Below are positions 1 to 6,322 of a stretch of DNA of 6,322 bases, piece after piece. The position numbers and the translations under genes were made by a program. Origin of the DNA: CALMFT01 sp041674565 (GTDB lineage: Bacteria > Patescibacteriota > Gracilibacteria > Absconditabacterales > Absconditicoccaceae); the NCBI GenBank assembly GCA_041674565.1, contig JBAYVQ010000057.1, forward strand, positions 1 through 6,322. The letters run 5' to 3'. Within the stretch, counting starts at the first letter, position 1; the number at the start of each line of letters is the position of its first letter. The notes under the pieces were generated by a model. That model searched no databases. It was given only the letters and a program-made list of their open reading frames with translations, and was not told the DNA's origin.

Positions 1-1
1 C

Positions 2-547
2 GAATTTGCCAATCATCTTGCGCCACGTGAGATCGGTCTCATGCATGGCAAGCTTCCGCCCAAAGAAAAAGATGCTGTCATGCAGAGATTCAAATCTGGT
101 GAAAGCAAAATTCTTGTCTCTACCACAGTGATTGAAGTATGAGTGGATGTGCCGCATGCCACTATCATGATTATCAAAAATGCTGAAAGATTTGGATTAT
201 CTCAATTGCATCAGCTAAGAGGTAGGGTAGGAAGGTCAGATATTCAGTCATACTGCTTTTTGGAAACAAAAAATAAATCCAATACCGAAAGACTCAAAGC
301 CATGGAAGCTCATACTGATGGTTTCAAGCTAGCTGAGATAGATATGCAGCTCAGATGAACGGGTGAAATCATGGGTTATCGTCAATCAGGCGAGTCGGAC
401 GTGCCTATTGAAGTGCTTACTGATGTAAAGATGGTTGAAAAAGTCCAGATGGCTGCAAAATGGCTTTTGGAGCATTATCCATGACTCAAGGGCCTTAGAT
501 TGTTGGACGCAGAATTAGATTACGTAGATCCAGAGATGATGGTGTAA
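2..547 (+). CDS. recG: ATP-dependent DNA helicase RecG, C-terminal part (5' end outside window; UGA=Gly)
   Basis: This is the last 181 residues of RecG, a superfamily 2 helicase that remodels stalled replication forks and Holliday junctions. Visible in order: helicase motif V (TTVIEVGVDVP, about residues 41-51), motif VI (QLRGRVGR, 71-78), the RecG-typical QSYC stretch, and the RecG/Mfd-type TRG region with DGFKLAEIDMQLRGTGE followed by GYRQSG. The form of these last motifs (SYC, and E after RG.G) fits RecG better than Mfd. Three TGA codons lie in frame at 140, 356 and 482. The first two fall on glycines conserved in the family (EVGVDVP and LRGxGE), so they read as Gly and not as stops. The gene ends in TAA at 545, two bases before the stop codon of the convergent gene. 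The upstream wedge and Walker A/B domains lie outside the window. Confidence 0.95.
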
Positions 548-549
548 TA

Positions 550-2115
550 TTATTTCTTATTCAGATTATTTAGATATTTTTTGATAGGGTGATGATTGCC
601 GAGTTCGTCGAAGAGGTGAAGTCTCAAAAGTACTTGCTTTCGTGCACTGTCGTGAAGATGTCTCTCGATATCCGCCAATTTTTTTGCAATCTCCTCATCC
701 GATAATGATTCAAATAAGAGATTTTTGATGGGAGAAATAATGGTAGAAAATATCTTTTGTCCAGTCGACACGCTGGTTCTGATGTCTTCCCCAAAGTGCC
801 TTCTGATATGGTAGAGATGGTCCGCACTTACTATATCGTGATCCGAGGTAGGTAGATATAATTTACTCTCTTTTTCTTGTAGTAATCCGTTGATATGCTC
901 TATTTGTTTATCTGAAAAGTACTGTTTTATGGTACTGTACGCATTACTTGTCCCTTGTTTTTTTGCTGCTAGGGTGTCTTCTAGATGAAATTGAATCTCC
1001 ATAGGAACTAAACCCGTTTGTCACCTAAAGTGTATGACAAAGGAGATGTCTCTATAACCTGATCATTTTTGTGCTGGGGTAAGTAACAGCCCTATCTTAT
1101 CCTCAAATTCCACAGAAGGGTATTCGTTGTTGTCTTGTTTGATGAGTGGGTAGATATTGTCCTGATGTAGGGTTTGTAGTAGTAAGTTGATTCATTGTAC
1201 TACGCTATTGAGATCGGGGAAGGCGAAGCTGCATCTAGCTATATCCTTGAGTTCAAATACTTTGCCTTTGTACTTTTTGAGTAGTTTAGTAAAAGACCTT
1301 TCGGGAGTTTTTGTGGCTGCATCAAGAAAGCGCACTTCCAGTCAGTGCTGTTTGAAGCTTGTTGTCAGGCTATGCTTAATAGTATTGTATCAGCGCTTGC
1401 TGTTTGCGATACTGTGCATGCTTTTGAGACTGTTGTAGAGATTATGCATTTGTGTAAAAAAAATAACTACCTGTGTTTCATATCACTGTTTCTTGGAGCG
1501 TAGTTGCGATTGGATAAAGTGATTCAGATTATTATTTTTTTTTACATATTGTTCGAGTTCGTATTGGCTTGAGAATCTGTTGAGCGCTTCGATAACCTTA
1601 TCCATGCATCCATAAAACTTTTCTACAATATCAACAAGCGACCTACCATCTATAGTTTGTGATATATCAAAATGATGATGCAAGAGCGTATTGGTTGCTG
1701 GTACTTTGCCATCCAGTGACTGATAGAGTTGTATAGGTTTTTGTTGATTTGGTTGTCCATTTTTGCGTGTATCGTATCGTTGTTTATACAGGCTCATACC
1801 ATATGAAGATATGGGAAACTGTACGCCGCTTTTTTCGAGTGTTATCCTCTCTTTAAAGCCTTTTGCTAGTGTATATAGATCTTCCATAGACAAATCTGCT
1901 AGTCATTTTCGTTTACCGAGGTGATGTATGACGAACTGTTTATCTTGGATGATGATAGTGAAAAAGATGTATATCTGAGCATCCAGATTTTTCTGATTAT
2001 CCAAAATCTCCCATAACTCTTTTGTGACTTGTTCGGGATGTTTTATGTCTTTGATGGCGTCAATTGGGTTGGGAATTGCCAAAAATCTAGCTGGGTGCGT
2101 CTTGTTTTTGGTCAT
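550..2115 (-). CDS. RelA/SpoT-like nucleotidyltransferase domain protein (521 aa, UGA=Gly)
   Basis: Reading seven in-frame TGA codons (1903, 1483, 1390, 1342, 1192, 1063, 1021) as Gly joins three fragments into one 521-aa protein ending in TAA. Residues about 265-380 carry the pattern of a (p)ppGpp-synthetase fold: KTPERSFTKLLKK (269-281, like the K-S/T-P-x-S...KL substrate helix), LKDIAR (D291, the Mg-binding Asp position), DKIG (339-342), GYRDIS (353-358) and PMEIQFHL (E373 and Q375, like vEvQIRT of RelA). The position equivalent to the catalytic His of classical YxSIH synthetases appears to be Ser358. No HD hydrolase motif and no TGS or ACT domain is seen. The N-terminal 225 residues and C-terminal 130 residues are not recognised; the C-terminus is charged and probably helical. 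The family assignment comes from motif order only, and the true product (alarmone, tRNA pyrophosphorylation or none) is unknown. ATG at 2115 was chosen because a TAG lies seven codons upstream in the same frame; no Shine-Dalgarno sequence is clear. Confidence 0.75.
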
Positions 2116-2136
2116 GGTAGTAAGTGTTTCGTGATA

Positions 2137-2370
2137 CTAGAGTACGTTACTGTTGGGTTTTACATTTGTATCCGACACGTTGCCACTTTGTACGAGGTGA
2201 TGTTGCAATGCTTGTATAAGATGTTCTCTCTGGATAGGATGATCAAAATGACCCACTTCAAGTGTCTTGACTATCTTCAATGCAATTGCTATCTCCTGGG
2301 GTTTATAATGTTGAGGTTTGTTATTTACGGAGATCGCCCGAGATTTTTGTTTTTCAACGCTGCTGCTCAT
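2137..2370 (-). CDS. Small hypothetical protein (77 aa) upstream of the RelA/SpoT-like gene
   Basis: I do not recognise this protein. It runs from ATG at 2370 to TAG at 2137 with no internal TGA. It is polar, without a signal peptide or membrane segment. The middle (about residues 24-60, from QEIAIALKIVKTLEVGHF to LIQALQHH) looks helical and His-rich, and the two ends are Ser/Asn-rich and probably disordered. It lies 21 bases upstream of the RelA/SpoT-like gene, on the same strand and in the same frame, so the two are probably co-transcribed. Because the frame stays open through the 21-base gap, the pair could also be one longer gene split by the TAG; the disordered tail before TAG and the ATG just after make two genes more likely. 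A short protein before a RelA/SpoT-like enzyme is the usual place for an antitoxin, but nothing in the sequence proves that role. Confidence 0.55.
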   Translation of the reverse strand: MSSSVEKQKSRAISVNNKPQHYKPQEIAIALKIVKTLEVGHFDHPIQREHLIQALQHHLVQSGNVSDTNVKPNSNVL

Positions 2371-2382
2371 GTTATCTGCACT

Positions 2383-2411
2383 ACTATATAAATAGCATTT
2401 TTTTCTTGAAA
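2383..2411 (-). promoter_or_regulatory. Weak candidate promoter for the 77-aa ORF / RelA-like unit
   Basis: On the minus strand, TTTCAA (2406-2411) is followed after 17 bases by TATAGT (2383-2388), about 12 bases before the ATG at 2370. Spacing is ideal but both boxes deviate from consensus in an AT-rich stretch, so this is tentative. It sits just downstream of the probable terminator, as expected for a new transcription unit. Confidence 0.3.
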
Positions 2412-2436
2412 TAAAAATCTTCCTTCAAGGAAGACT
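2411..2436 (-). terminator. Probable intrinsic terminator of the secreted-protein gene
   Basis: On the minus strand, 31 bases past the TAA at 2467, the perfect inverted repeat CTTCCT-TGA-AGGAAG (2419-2433) can extend to a stem of about nine pairs with a 3-base loop. It is followed at once by a T-rich run (ATTTTTATTT). The tract is interrupted by one A, so termination may be incomplete, which would allow read-through into the downstream minus-strand unit. Confidence 0.5.
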
Positions 2437-2466
2437 ATCACTAATCATTATGGTCTGGGAGTCAAC

Positions 2467-3900
2467 TTATTCTTGACAAGAGTATTGTAGGAAGCTTCCT
2501 TGCAGTACGCCCATATTGCACATCCTAAATTCCGCTTTGCATCTGTTGTTGTAAGCTACAATACTTTCCCCTTGAGGAATATTTCCGAACAGTGAACTCT
2601 GGCAAGACCGCAAATCCATTCACATGATATCCGCAGACGCATCAGGTTCTTGCAATTTGATCATATCAAGATCACTCTTGATGCTATTTTGCGTGGGTAT
2701 CACTTCTACGCCAGCAGCTTCATGAGTGGTGCGTATCATTATTTCTGGATAAGGGCCTTCGCAATGAGAATTGGCAAAACTTCCTTGTAACACTCCATCA
2801 ATACAAAATCTTGTTTCTAGTTCGCACGAGCCATTGACGGCACTGGCGTAACGAAATGCTGTCACGTGTTGACCATTGGAGAGTAGTGCTCATCGCGGCG
2901 TAGTGCAAAATTTACGTTCGTAACTATTTTTGACTCCAAGGGTTTTTTGATTGCTATAGTATGCGTCTCCTCATGGACGAAGTTGTTTTTTGAGTGATCG
3001 AGCTTTGAGTGGAGTGTTGTTAAGTTCTGTTTGACCGTTTGCTAAGATTGCAATTGATTTGATGGGTTTACCCGATATGATCGAGCCGTCCTGTGGATTG
3101 GTAATCCTAAGGATGTAGTGCTTGTTTGGATCATTTACTGATTTGTTCACGGGGTTATCTGTCTGGTAAAATCCTGCATCGCTGTTTTGGTAAATTTTTG
3201 GATGCTGTGATGAGCTCACAATAACTCCTGGTCATACTTGTTTGTCTAAGAGAGTTACGGTCCCTGTAACTTCCCTACTTTTCTCCGCTGCTATGGCGAT
3301 GCCAAATGACCCATAATCTGCTATCAAGCTTCTTACTTCTTGCTCGTTCAGGAGACTTGATTGCTGCTGATTTGCTATTGCTGTGGTGTAGTAACAGGTA
3401 TCGTGTTGGTACGATCATTGCAGTTTACCCTCGTTGCAGTATCTTCTTTCTCGTTTACATTCTGTGCTACTGGTAGATTCATAGGCGATGATGTATCCAT
3501 TTTCAGGAACGAACTTTCACCAAGGGGAATGACAATTGGTAATTGCTAGGCCTGTATGCGTTTGTTGCATAGTGGTTTTGTCTTCCACAACAGTCAATTC
3601 CTCCTCTGGCAAAGCCCCTGTGGATATCGGCATATTGCTATCTACCATACCGTTCTCCAAAAGATCTGCGTCTTCAAAACTATTTGCTCAGGTCACTGAT
3701 GGGGGCTCTTGGTTTTCTCCAGTAGTGACAACATTAGATATTTCTTGTGTGGGTTTGCTGTTTGGCAGCCGATCTTGTAAGATTACTTCAATTCTATCAA
3801 AGTACGGTTTGATTTTGGTGTTGTCAAAAATAGATGTATATTGAGATAATCAGAATAAGAGGATAAGTAGTACAGCTATGCGAAAGAGTCGCTTGAGCAT
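2467..3900 (-). CDS. Secreted or membrane-anchored protein with three Cys-rich modules (477 aa, UGA=Gly)
   Basis: Eight in-frame TGA codons (3850, 3688, 3517, 3415, 3232, 2971, 2890, 2620) read as Gly give a single 477-aa protein ending in TAA. The N-terminus (MLKRLFRIAVLLILLFGLSQ) is a basic start plus one hydrophobic segment: a signal peptide or anchor, with no lipobox Cys. Residues about 30-120 are acidic and Ser/Thr/Pro-rich, a likely linker. Three modules follow at residues 123-169, 332-380 and 433-475, each with four Cys and the pattern C..P.G....G..v.Ay...C...R.C..G.LQGS(F/Y)....C. Between modules 1 and 2 lies a region of about 160 residues whose ITNPQDGSIISGKPIKSIAIL stretch recalls an Ig-like strand; that is a guess. 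This module type recurs, as I recall it, in large surface proteins of CPR bacteria. The even number of Cys suggests disulfides outside the membrane, for example in attachment to a host cell. ATG at 3900 is the first start after the promoter; no Shine-Dalgarno sequence is seen. Confidence 0.85.
2476..2604 (-). repeat. Cys-rich module copy 3 (residues 433-475)
   Basis: Cysteines lie at residues 433, 454, 461 and 475, two residues before the C-terminus. The copy shows GESIVAY and then EFRMCNMGVLQGSF. It is shorter than the others before the second Cys and has lost the P-W/R-G turn (CQSSLFG), so it is the most diverged copy. Confidence 0.75.
2761..2907 (-). repeat. Cys-rich module copy 2 (residues 332-380)
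   Basis: Cysteines lie at residues 332, 359, 366 and 380. The copy shows CTTPRG, GQHVTAF, then ETRFCIDGVLQGSF before the last Cys. The last three Cys have the same spacing (7 and 14 residues) as in copies 1 and 3. Confidence 0.8.
3394..3534 (-). repeat. Cys-rich module copy 1 (residues 123-169)
   Basis: Cysteines lie at residues 123, 148, 155 and 169. The copy shows CHSPWG at its start, GYIIAY in the middle, and RRYCNEGKLQGSY before the last Cys. It is the copy nearest the usual PWG form of this module. Confidence 0.8.
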
Positions 3901-3987
3901 ATTTGTTGGAGGTGGTTAAATTATTTCACACTGCTCTTATTGTCGACCAATGTGTGGTTGTATCGTGCTTTTCAAAATTCTAACATA

Positions 3988-4016
3988 TATATAATGATAT
4001 TTATAAGATTTGTCAA
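3988..4016 (-). promoter_or_regulatory. Strong sigma-70-type promoter for the secreted-protein gene
   Basis: On the minus strand, a perfect -35 box TTGACA (4011-4016) is followed after exactly 17 bases by TATATA (3988-3993). Transcription would start near 3980 and leave a leader of about 80 bases before the ATG at 3900. That leader has no obvious Shine-Dalgarno sequence; it carries CACCTCC close to the start codon instead. The rest of the 3901-4024 intergenic stretch is AT-rich, with no other structure that I can support. Confidence 0.65.
3990..3995 (+). promoter_or_regulatory. Candidate -10 box for the rightward gene cluster
   Basis: A consensus TATAAT lies on the plus strand 29 bases before the ATG at 4025. 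No good -35 box is seen at the right distance. It overlaps the -10 box of the leftward promoter, so the two promoters could not be occupied at the same time. Confidence 0.4.
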
Positions 4017-4024
4017 CTATTATA

Positions 4025-4789
4025 ATGTTTTTTTATTATTGCTTTAGTGATAAGTTTGGTTACGATCAAATTTGTCGGGATGAGCAAGAATACGGCAAGT
4101 CTGGTGACTTACTGGAAGCGAATGGAAGTTACTTTATCGCTTTGGGTCAAGATATCAGTTGGAAAAATATGTATACGTGATCCAACGCACGTTTCCAGAT
4201 GCACAATGTACAAGTATGCGCGACACTATTTGGAAAGCAAACATTGCAGTTGATACACTGGATGGTGTATCAATACTATACGAGTTACAGGTCAGTTATC
4301 CATCTTTTTGTTGGTGACATCATGCAGTATCTCAAATCACTCCAAAAGGCAAAAACCATGAAAGGTAAAGATCGCACTGCCCATGCGTATTACAATACTA
4401 TTATCCCGCAGCAGTGAACTAGCGCAATCGATGCGCAATCGCTCTTGAGCTTATCGCATGATCCTGGCATCAAACAAACCTTAGTTGTGTTTCCTGATCT
4501 TTTATCGCTGAGACATAGGATCCAGGATATAGATTATATACTCAATGGACAAGACAGTATGAGTAGAGTCATGAAATACTATCACGATCTACAACATAGT
4601 TACAAAAACATATTGATTACTACGAGCGCAAATATATTTATGGACTATAAAAATTTGAGTCAGATTATCTGTTATTTTCCTGAGACCCGATACTACAAAT
4701 CACAGCAAAATCCTAGATATTATGTGCCAGAGATACTCGATAAGATGAAAATAATCCGAAAAACAAATCTAATCCTTATCAATATATAA
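4025..4789 (+). CDS. Short, degenerate PriA-like protein (254 aa, UGA=Gly)
   Basis: Two in-frame TGA codons (4178, 4415) read as Gly join the ORF from ATG 4025 to TAA 4787. Several stretches line up by eye with PriA, the primosomal replication-restart helicase. TLQLIHWMVYQYYTSY (about 73-88) matches the leu-rich 'W-I-A-x-Y-Y' segment after the 3'-DNA-binding domain; KQTLVVFPDLLSL (150-162) matches 'KQvLvLvPEiaLt'; NILITTSANIFMDYKNLSQIICYF matches 'rvviGTRSAlFaPf.nLglIivDEEH'; and QNPRYY (228-233) matches 'gpRYhaRD'. The Walker A lysine motif GSGKT is absent and the DEEH box is replaced by FPET. The protein stops where PriA (650-730 aa usually) would continue into its zinc-binding and second helicase lobes. 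ATP-driven unwinding therefore seems impossible; a DNA- or partner-binding role is a guess. The start is uncertain because no Shine-Dalgarno sequence is seen and the first residues do not match PriA. Confidence 0.65.
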
Positions 4790-4821
4790 TAACTATGTTT
4801 ATTTATTATTAGTTCCGTCAT

Positions 4822-5271
4822 ATGTCAGAATTATTAGAGCTTCTAGGGTGAATTGATTGGATATATATCATCAGTGCAACAATTTTGATGATGCTTATCG
4901 GTACCATCTGGTATGCAAAATGGGCTTTTGGTAAAAAATACTTTGAGCGAATGGGTATGCAAGATGAAGATGGTGACGGGATCAAGGACGGTATGTGACT
5001 TGCTATGATACTGGAATTTATTTCAAGATTTTTTGTTGCTTGTGGTATATATTTATTTTTAGATTCTGGCGGTGAGGTGACGGCTAGTTGGTTTACGGGT
5101 CTGGGATTTGTGTTGGTTTTATATGTGGTGTTTATCGCTCCTACTATCCTTTCTGATGTGGTGCGATCTGCTGCAAAAAATAAATTAGTATTTTGGATCA
5201 GTGCTGGTGGGCAGCTGGCAGGAATACTAGGATGAGTCTGATTATATTATTTATTTTTAGTATTGAAGTAG
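4822..5271 (+). CDS. DUF1761-like four-helix membrane protein (149 aa, UGA=Gly)
   Basis: Four in-frame TGA codons (4849, 4996, 5233, 5239) read as Gly give 149 residues ending in TAG. Four hydrophobic segments are visible at about 13-33, 62-80, 91-110 and 122-147. Features that recall DUF1761 are the first helix ending in W-Y-x-K-W followed by FGKKYFERMG (the 'lFGk.W...mG' signature), the helix pattern, and a Gly-rich last helix. The loop at about 50-58 (DEDGDGIKDG) is acidic and resembles a calcium-binding loop, but that may be chance. The biochemical role of DUF1761 proteins is unknown. The gene starts 32 bases after the PriA-like stop codon and is followed 10 bases later by the next gene, so it is probably in one operon. 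Confidence 0.75.
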
Positions 5272-5281
5272 TTGAGAGTAG

Positions 5282-5623
5282 ATGGATAACGATAGGATAA
5301 CATTGGTTGGGAAAGAATTGCGCAGGATCAAAGAAGAGATGAGCGGTCGCTCTCGTGAAGAGATCATTCAAGCAATGGATGAAGCTTATGAGCATGCTAT
5401 CAGTTTGCGTGGTTGCTTATCCCCAGAGACGGAAGAGTTGTTTGTGGTGTTTACATTAGGGTGGTTCATGTATGCCGCCGATATAGCAACAACTCGAGAT
5501 GATTACTATAGATCGCGTTTCGCTGCAATAGTATACACCAAGCCTTTTCCAAAAAATGAAAGACAAAAAGTGAAAGGAACGGTTTTTGCGGATCCAGAAC
5601 CTATGGGCGCAAAGGTGAAGTAA
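5282..5623 (+). CDS. Hypothetical protein (113 aa)
   Basis: I do not recognise this family. The ORF runs from ATG 5282 to TAA 5621 with no internal TGA. The first 45 residues are charged and likely helical (ELRRIKEEM, then REEIIQAMDEAYEHA). A hydrophobic stretch, LFVVFTLGWFMYAADIA (about 53-69), could be a buried helix but is short for a membrane span. The C-terminus is basic and Pro-rich and probably unstructured. It starts 10 bases after the DUF1761-like stop codon, behind GTTGAGAG, a weak Shine-Dalgarno-like stretch, which supports both this start and co-transcription. It is followed after 22 bases by the NTPase gene. Confidence 0.75.
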   Translation: MDNDRITLVGKELRRIKEEMSGRSREEIIQAMDEAYEHAISLRGCLSPETEELFVVFTLGWFMYAADIATTRDDYYRSRFAAIVYTKPFPKNERQKVKGTVFADPEPMGAKVK

Positions 5624-5645
5624 TGATTTATATGTGGTCTGTGTC

Positions 5646-6158
5646 ATGAAGATAGCGCTTTGATCGTGATCGGCGTATAAGCTACGTCTATTGAAACATG
5701 TGTTGACGAGACTTGATTTAGATCCAGAAATAGTGAGCTTCGCTGTCTCTAGCGGAGTCGCTGATCAACCATGTCAATCCTGAGAAACGAAACAGTGATC
5801 GGTTAATAGGGCTAGTGCAGCACTCGCACTGTCACACGATGCTGATCTTGGCTGTGGTATAGAATTTGGTTATGAGCCTGTCGATAAAAACCTACATTGT
5901 GTTGCTTTTGCGTGTATCATAGATCGCGATGGATATACACGAATAGAGCACTCATCCAGTTTTAAATTACCTGAGTCTTTCAGAAAAGGTTTGCATCAAG
6001 GGCAAGAAGTAGGTGACTTATGTTTGGCATTTGATGATACGAAACCCAATCACAATCTTGCGAGAAGTGTTTCTGATTTTTTGCGAAAAGATGATATGCT
6101 AGTACAGGCATATCACAGCGTTTGGACAAGCTATCTGAGTGATAAAGAACTTTTTTAG
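5646..6158 (+). CDS. DUF84 / YjjX-type inosine/xanthosine triphosphatase (170 aa, UGA=Gly)
   Basis: Proteins of this family hydrolyse ITP and XTP, keeping deaminated purines out of DNA and RNA; this is known for the YjjX-type members. Visible: the N-terminal MKIALGS turn (family: ValGStNp.K), SGVADQP (47-53), GETKQGSVNRASAA (family: ET..GA.NRA), the GCGIEFGYE core (family: vGIEgG), and FKLPESF plus GQEVGDL (family: LP...G.ELg). Four in-frame TGA codons (5661, 5667, 5781, 5796) read as Gly; those at 5661 and 5796 fall on conserved Gly of the nucleotide-binding turn and the ET..GA.NRA motif. Length is close to the family's usual 170-180 residues and it ends in TAG. After the LP...G.E segment the match is weaker: the expected Gly-rich 'GAigllT.G' is replaced by ARSVSDFLRKDD, so activity may differ. 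Confidence 0.85.
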
Positions 6159-6200
6159 GGGGCATAGTGTACATCGAATTTATTACTTTTGGATATTCTT

Positions 6201-6322
6201 ATGAAACCTTTTACTCTTGCTTTTATTTTCAATGATAAAAACCAGGTATTGCTTTGCGCAAAGAAAAAAACTAACTCTGGTTTCATAGCTTCGTTGGGCA
6301 AATGGAATGGCCCAGGCGGCGC
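6201..6322 (+). CDS. Nudix hydrolase, MutT/MTH1-like (N-terminal 40 aa; cut by window end)
   Basis: The protein begins MKPFTLAFIFNDKNQVLLCAKKK and reaches SLGKWNGPGG, the strand, loop and glycine-rich turn that precede the Nudix box in MTH1/MutT-type enzymes (MTH1 itself has GKWNGFGGK). The catalytic box GX5EX7REUXEEXGU would begin just past the window end, so activity cannot be judged. Such enzymes remove oxidised nucleotides such as 8-oxo-dGTP. It begins 42 bases after the NTPase stop codon on the same strand. ATG at 6201 was chosen since a TAG lies upstream in frame at 6165; a TTG at 6189 is the only likely alternative. Confidence 0.8.
   Translation, partial: MKPFTLAFIFNDKNQVLLCAKKKTNSGFIASLGKWNGPGG

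Noticed and set aside
1187..1438. Plus-strand 83-aa ORF
   Set aside because: It lies opposite the RelA/SpoT-like domain region, has no start context and no family pattern; it is a shadow of the minus-strand gene.
2029..2391. Plus-strand 120-aa ORF, Cys- and Phe-rich
   Set aside because: It covers the antisense of the 77-aa ORF and the start of the RelA-like gene; its composition is typical of an antisense shadow.
2489..2500. 12-base perfect palindrome AGGAAGCTTCCT, sharing its core with the nearby terminator stem
   Set aside because: It falls inside the coding sequence of the GVLQGSF repeat of module 3; codons explain it and there is no further symmetry or second site to suggest an operator.
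3361..3844. Two overlapping plus-strand ORFs
   Set aside because: Both are antisense to the first Cys-rich module and linker of the secreted protein, which has signal peptide, promoter and repeats on the minus strand.
3908..3915. GGAGGTGG on the plus strand, a Shine-Dalgarno-like string
   Set aside because: No plus-strand ORF starts just after it, and on the minus strand it reads as CCACCTCC, which cannot pair with the 16S tail.
4047..4253. Plus-strand 68-aa ORF in another frame
   Set aside because: It overlaps the PriA-like gene, whose frame continues through TGA=Gly to a family-like end; this frame shows no motif.
4795..4812. ATG followed by four codons and TAG in the gap before the DUF1761-like gene
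   Set aside because: A five-codon frame in an AT-rich spacer is expected by chance; no evidence for a leader peptide.
5980..6174. Minus-strand 64-aa ORF
   Set aside because: It is antisense to the 3' half of the DUF84 NTPase, which has clear family motifs.

Overview
The window reads as a bacterium that decodes UGA as glycine (translation table 25), which points to the candidate phyla Gracilibacteria or Absconditabacteria (SR1) of the CPR/Patescibacteria. Under the standard code most genes here break into short ORFs. Reading TGA as Gly joins them into intact genes, with 28 in-frame TGA codons in six genes. Several of these TGAs fall on glycines that are conserved in recognisable families: recG positions 140 and 356, and the DUF84 NTPase positions 5661 and 5796. 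All eight visible gene ends use TAA or TAG. The sequence does not decide which of the two phyla it is.

Layout. (1) 2-547 (+): the 3' end of recG, the Holliday-junction and fork-remodelling helicase. (2) 550-2370 (-): a convergent unit with a small unknown protein (77 aa) followed by a 521-aa protein carrying a RelA/SpoT-like nucleotidyltransferase domain. (3) 2467-3900 (-): a 477-aa secreted or membrane-anchored protein with three copies of a Cys-rich module, a strong promoter upstream and a probable terminator downstream. (4) 3901-4024: a 124-base intergenic region with divergent, overlapping promoter elements. (5) 4025-6322 (+): a closely spaced run of a short, degenerate PriA-like protein, a DUF1761-like four-helix membrane protein, an unknown 113-aa protein, a DUF84-type inosine/xanthosine triphosphatase, and the start of a Nudix (MutT/MTH1-like) hydrolase.

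How the genes relate. The last two genes both fit clean-up of damaged nucleoside triphosphates (deaminated purines and oxidised purines). recG and the PriA-like gene relate to replication-fork restart, although the PriA-like protein lacks the visible ATPase motifs. The RelA/SpoT-like protein could make or transfer a pyrophosphate group (alarmone or toxin-like activity), and the small ORF just upstream is placed where an antitoxin could lie; that part is inference. I see no tRNA, rRNA, CRISPR array, insertion sequence or origin. Few genes show a Shine-Dalgarno sequence, so starts rest on frame and homology and are less certain than ends.
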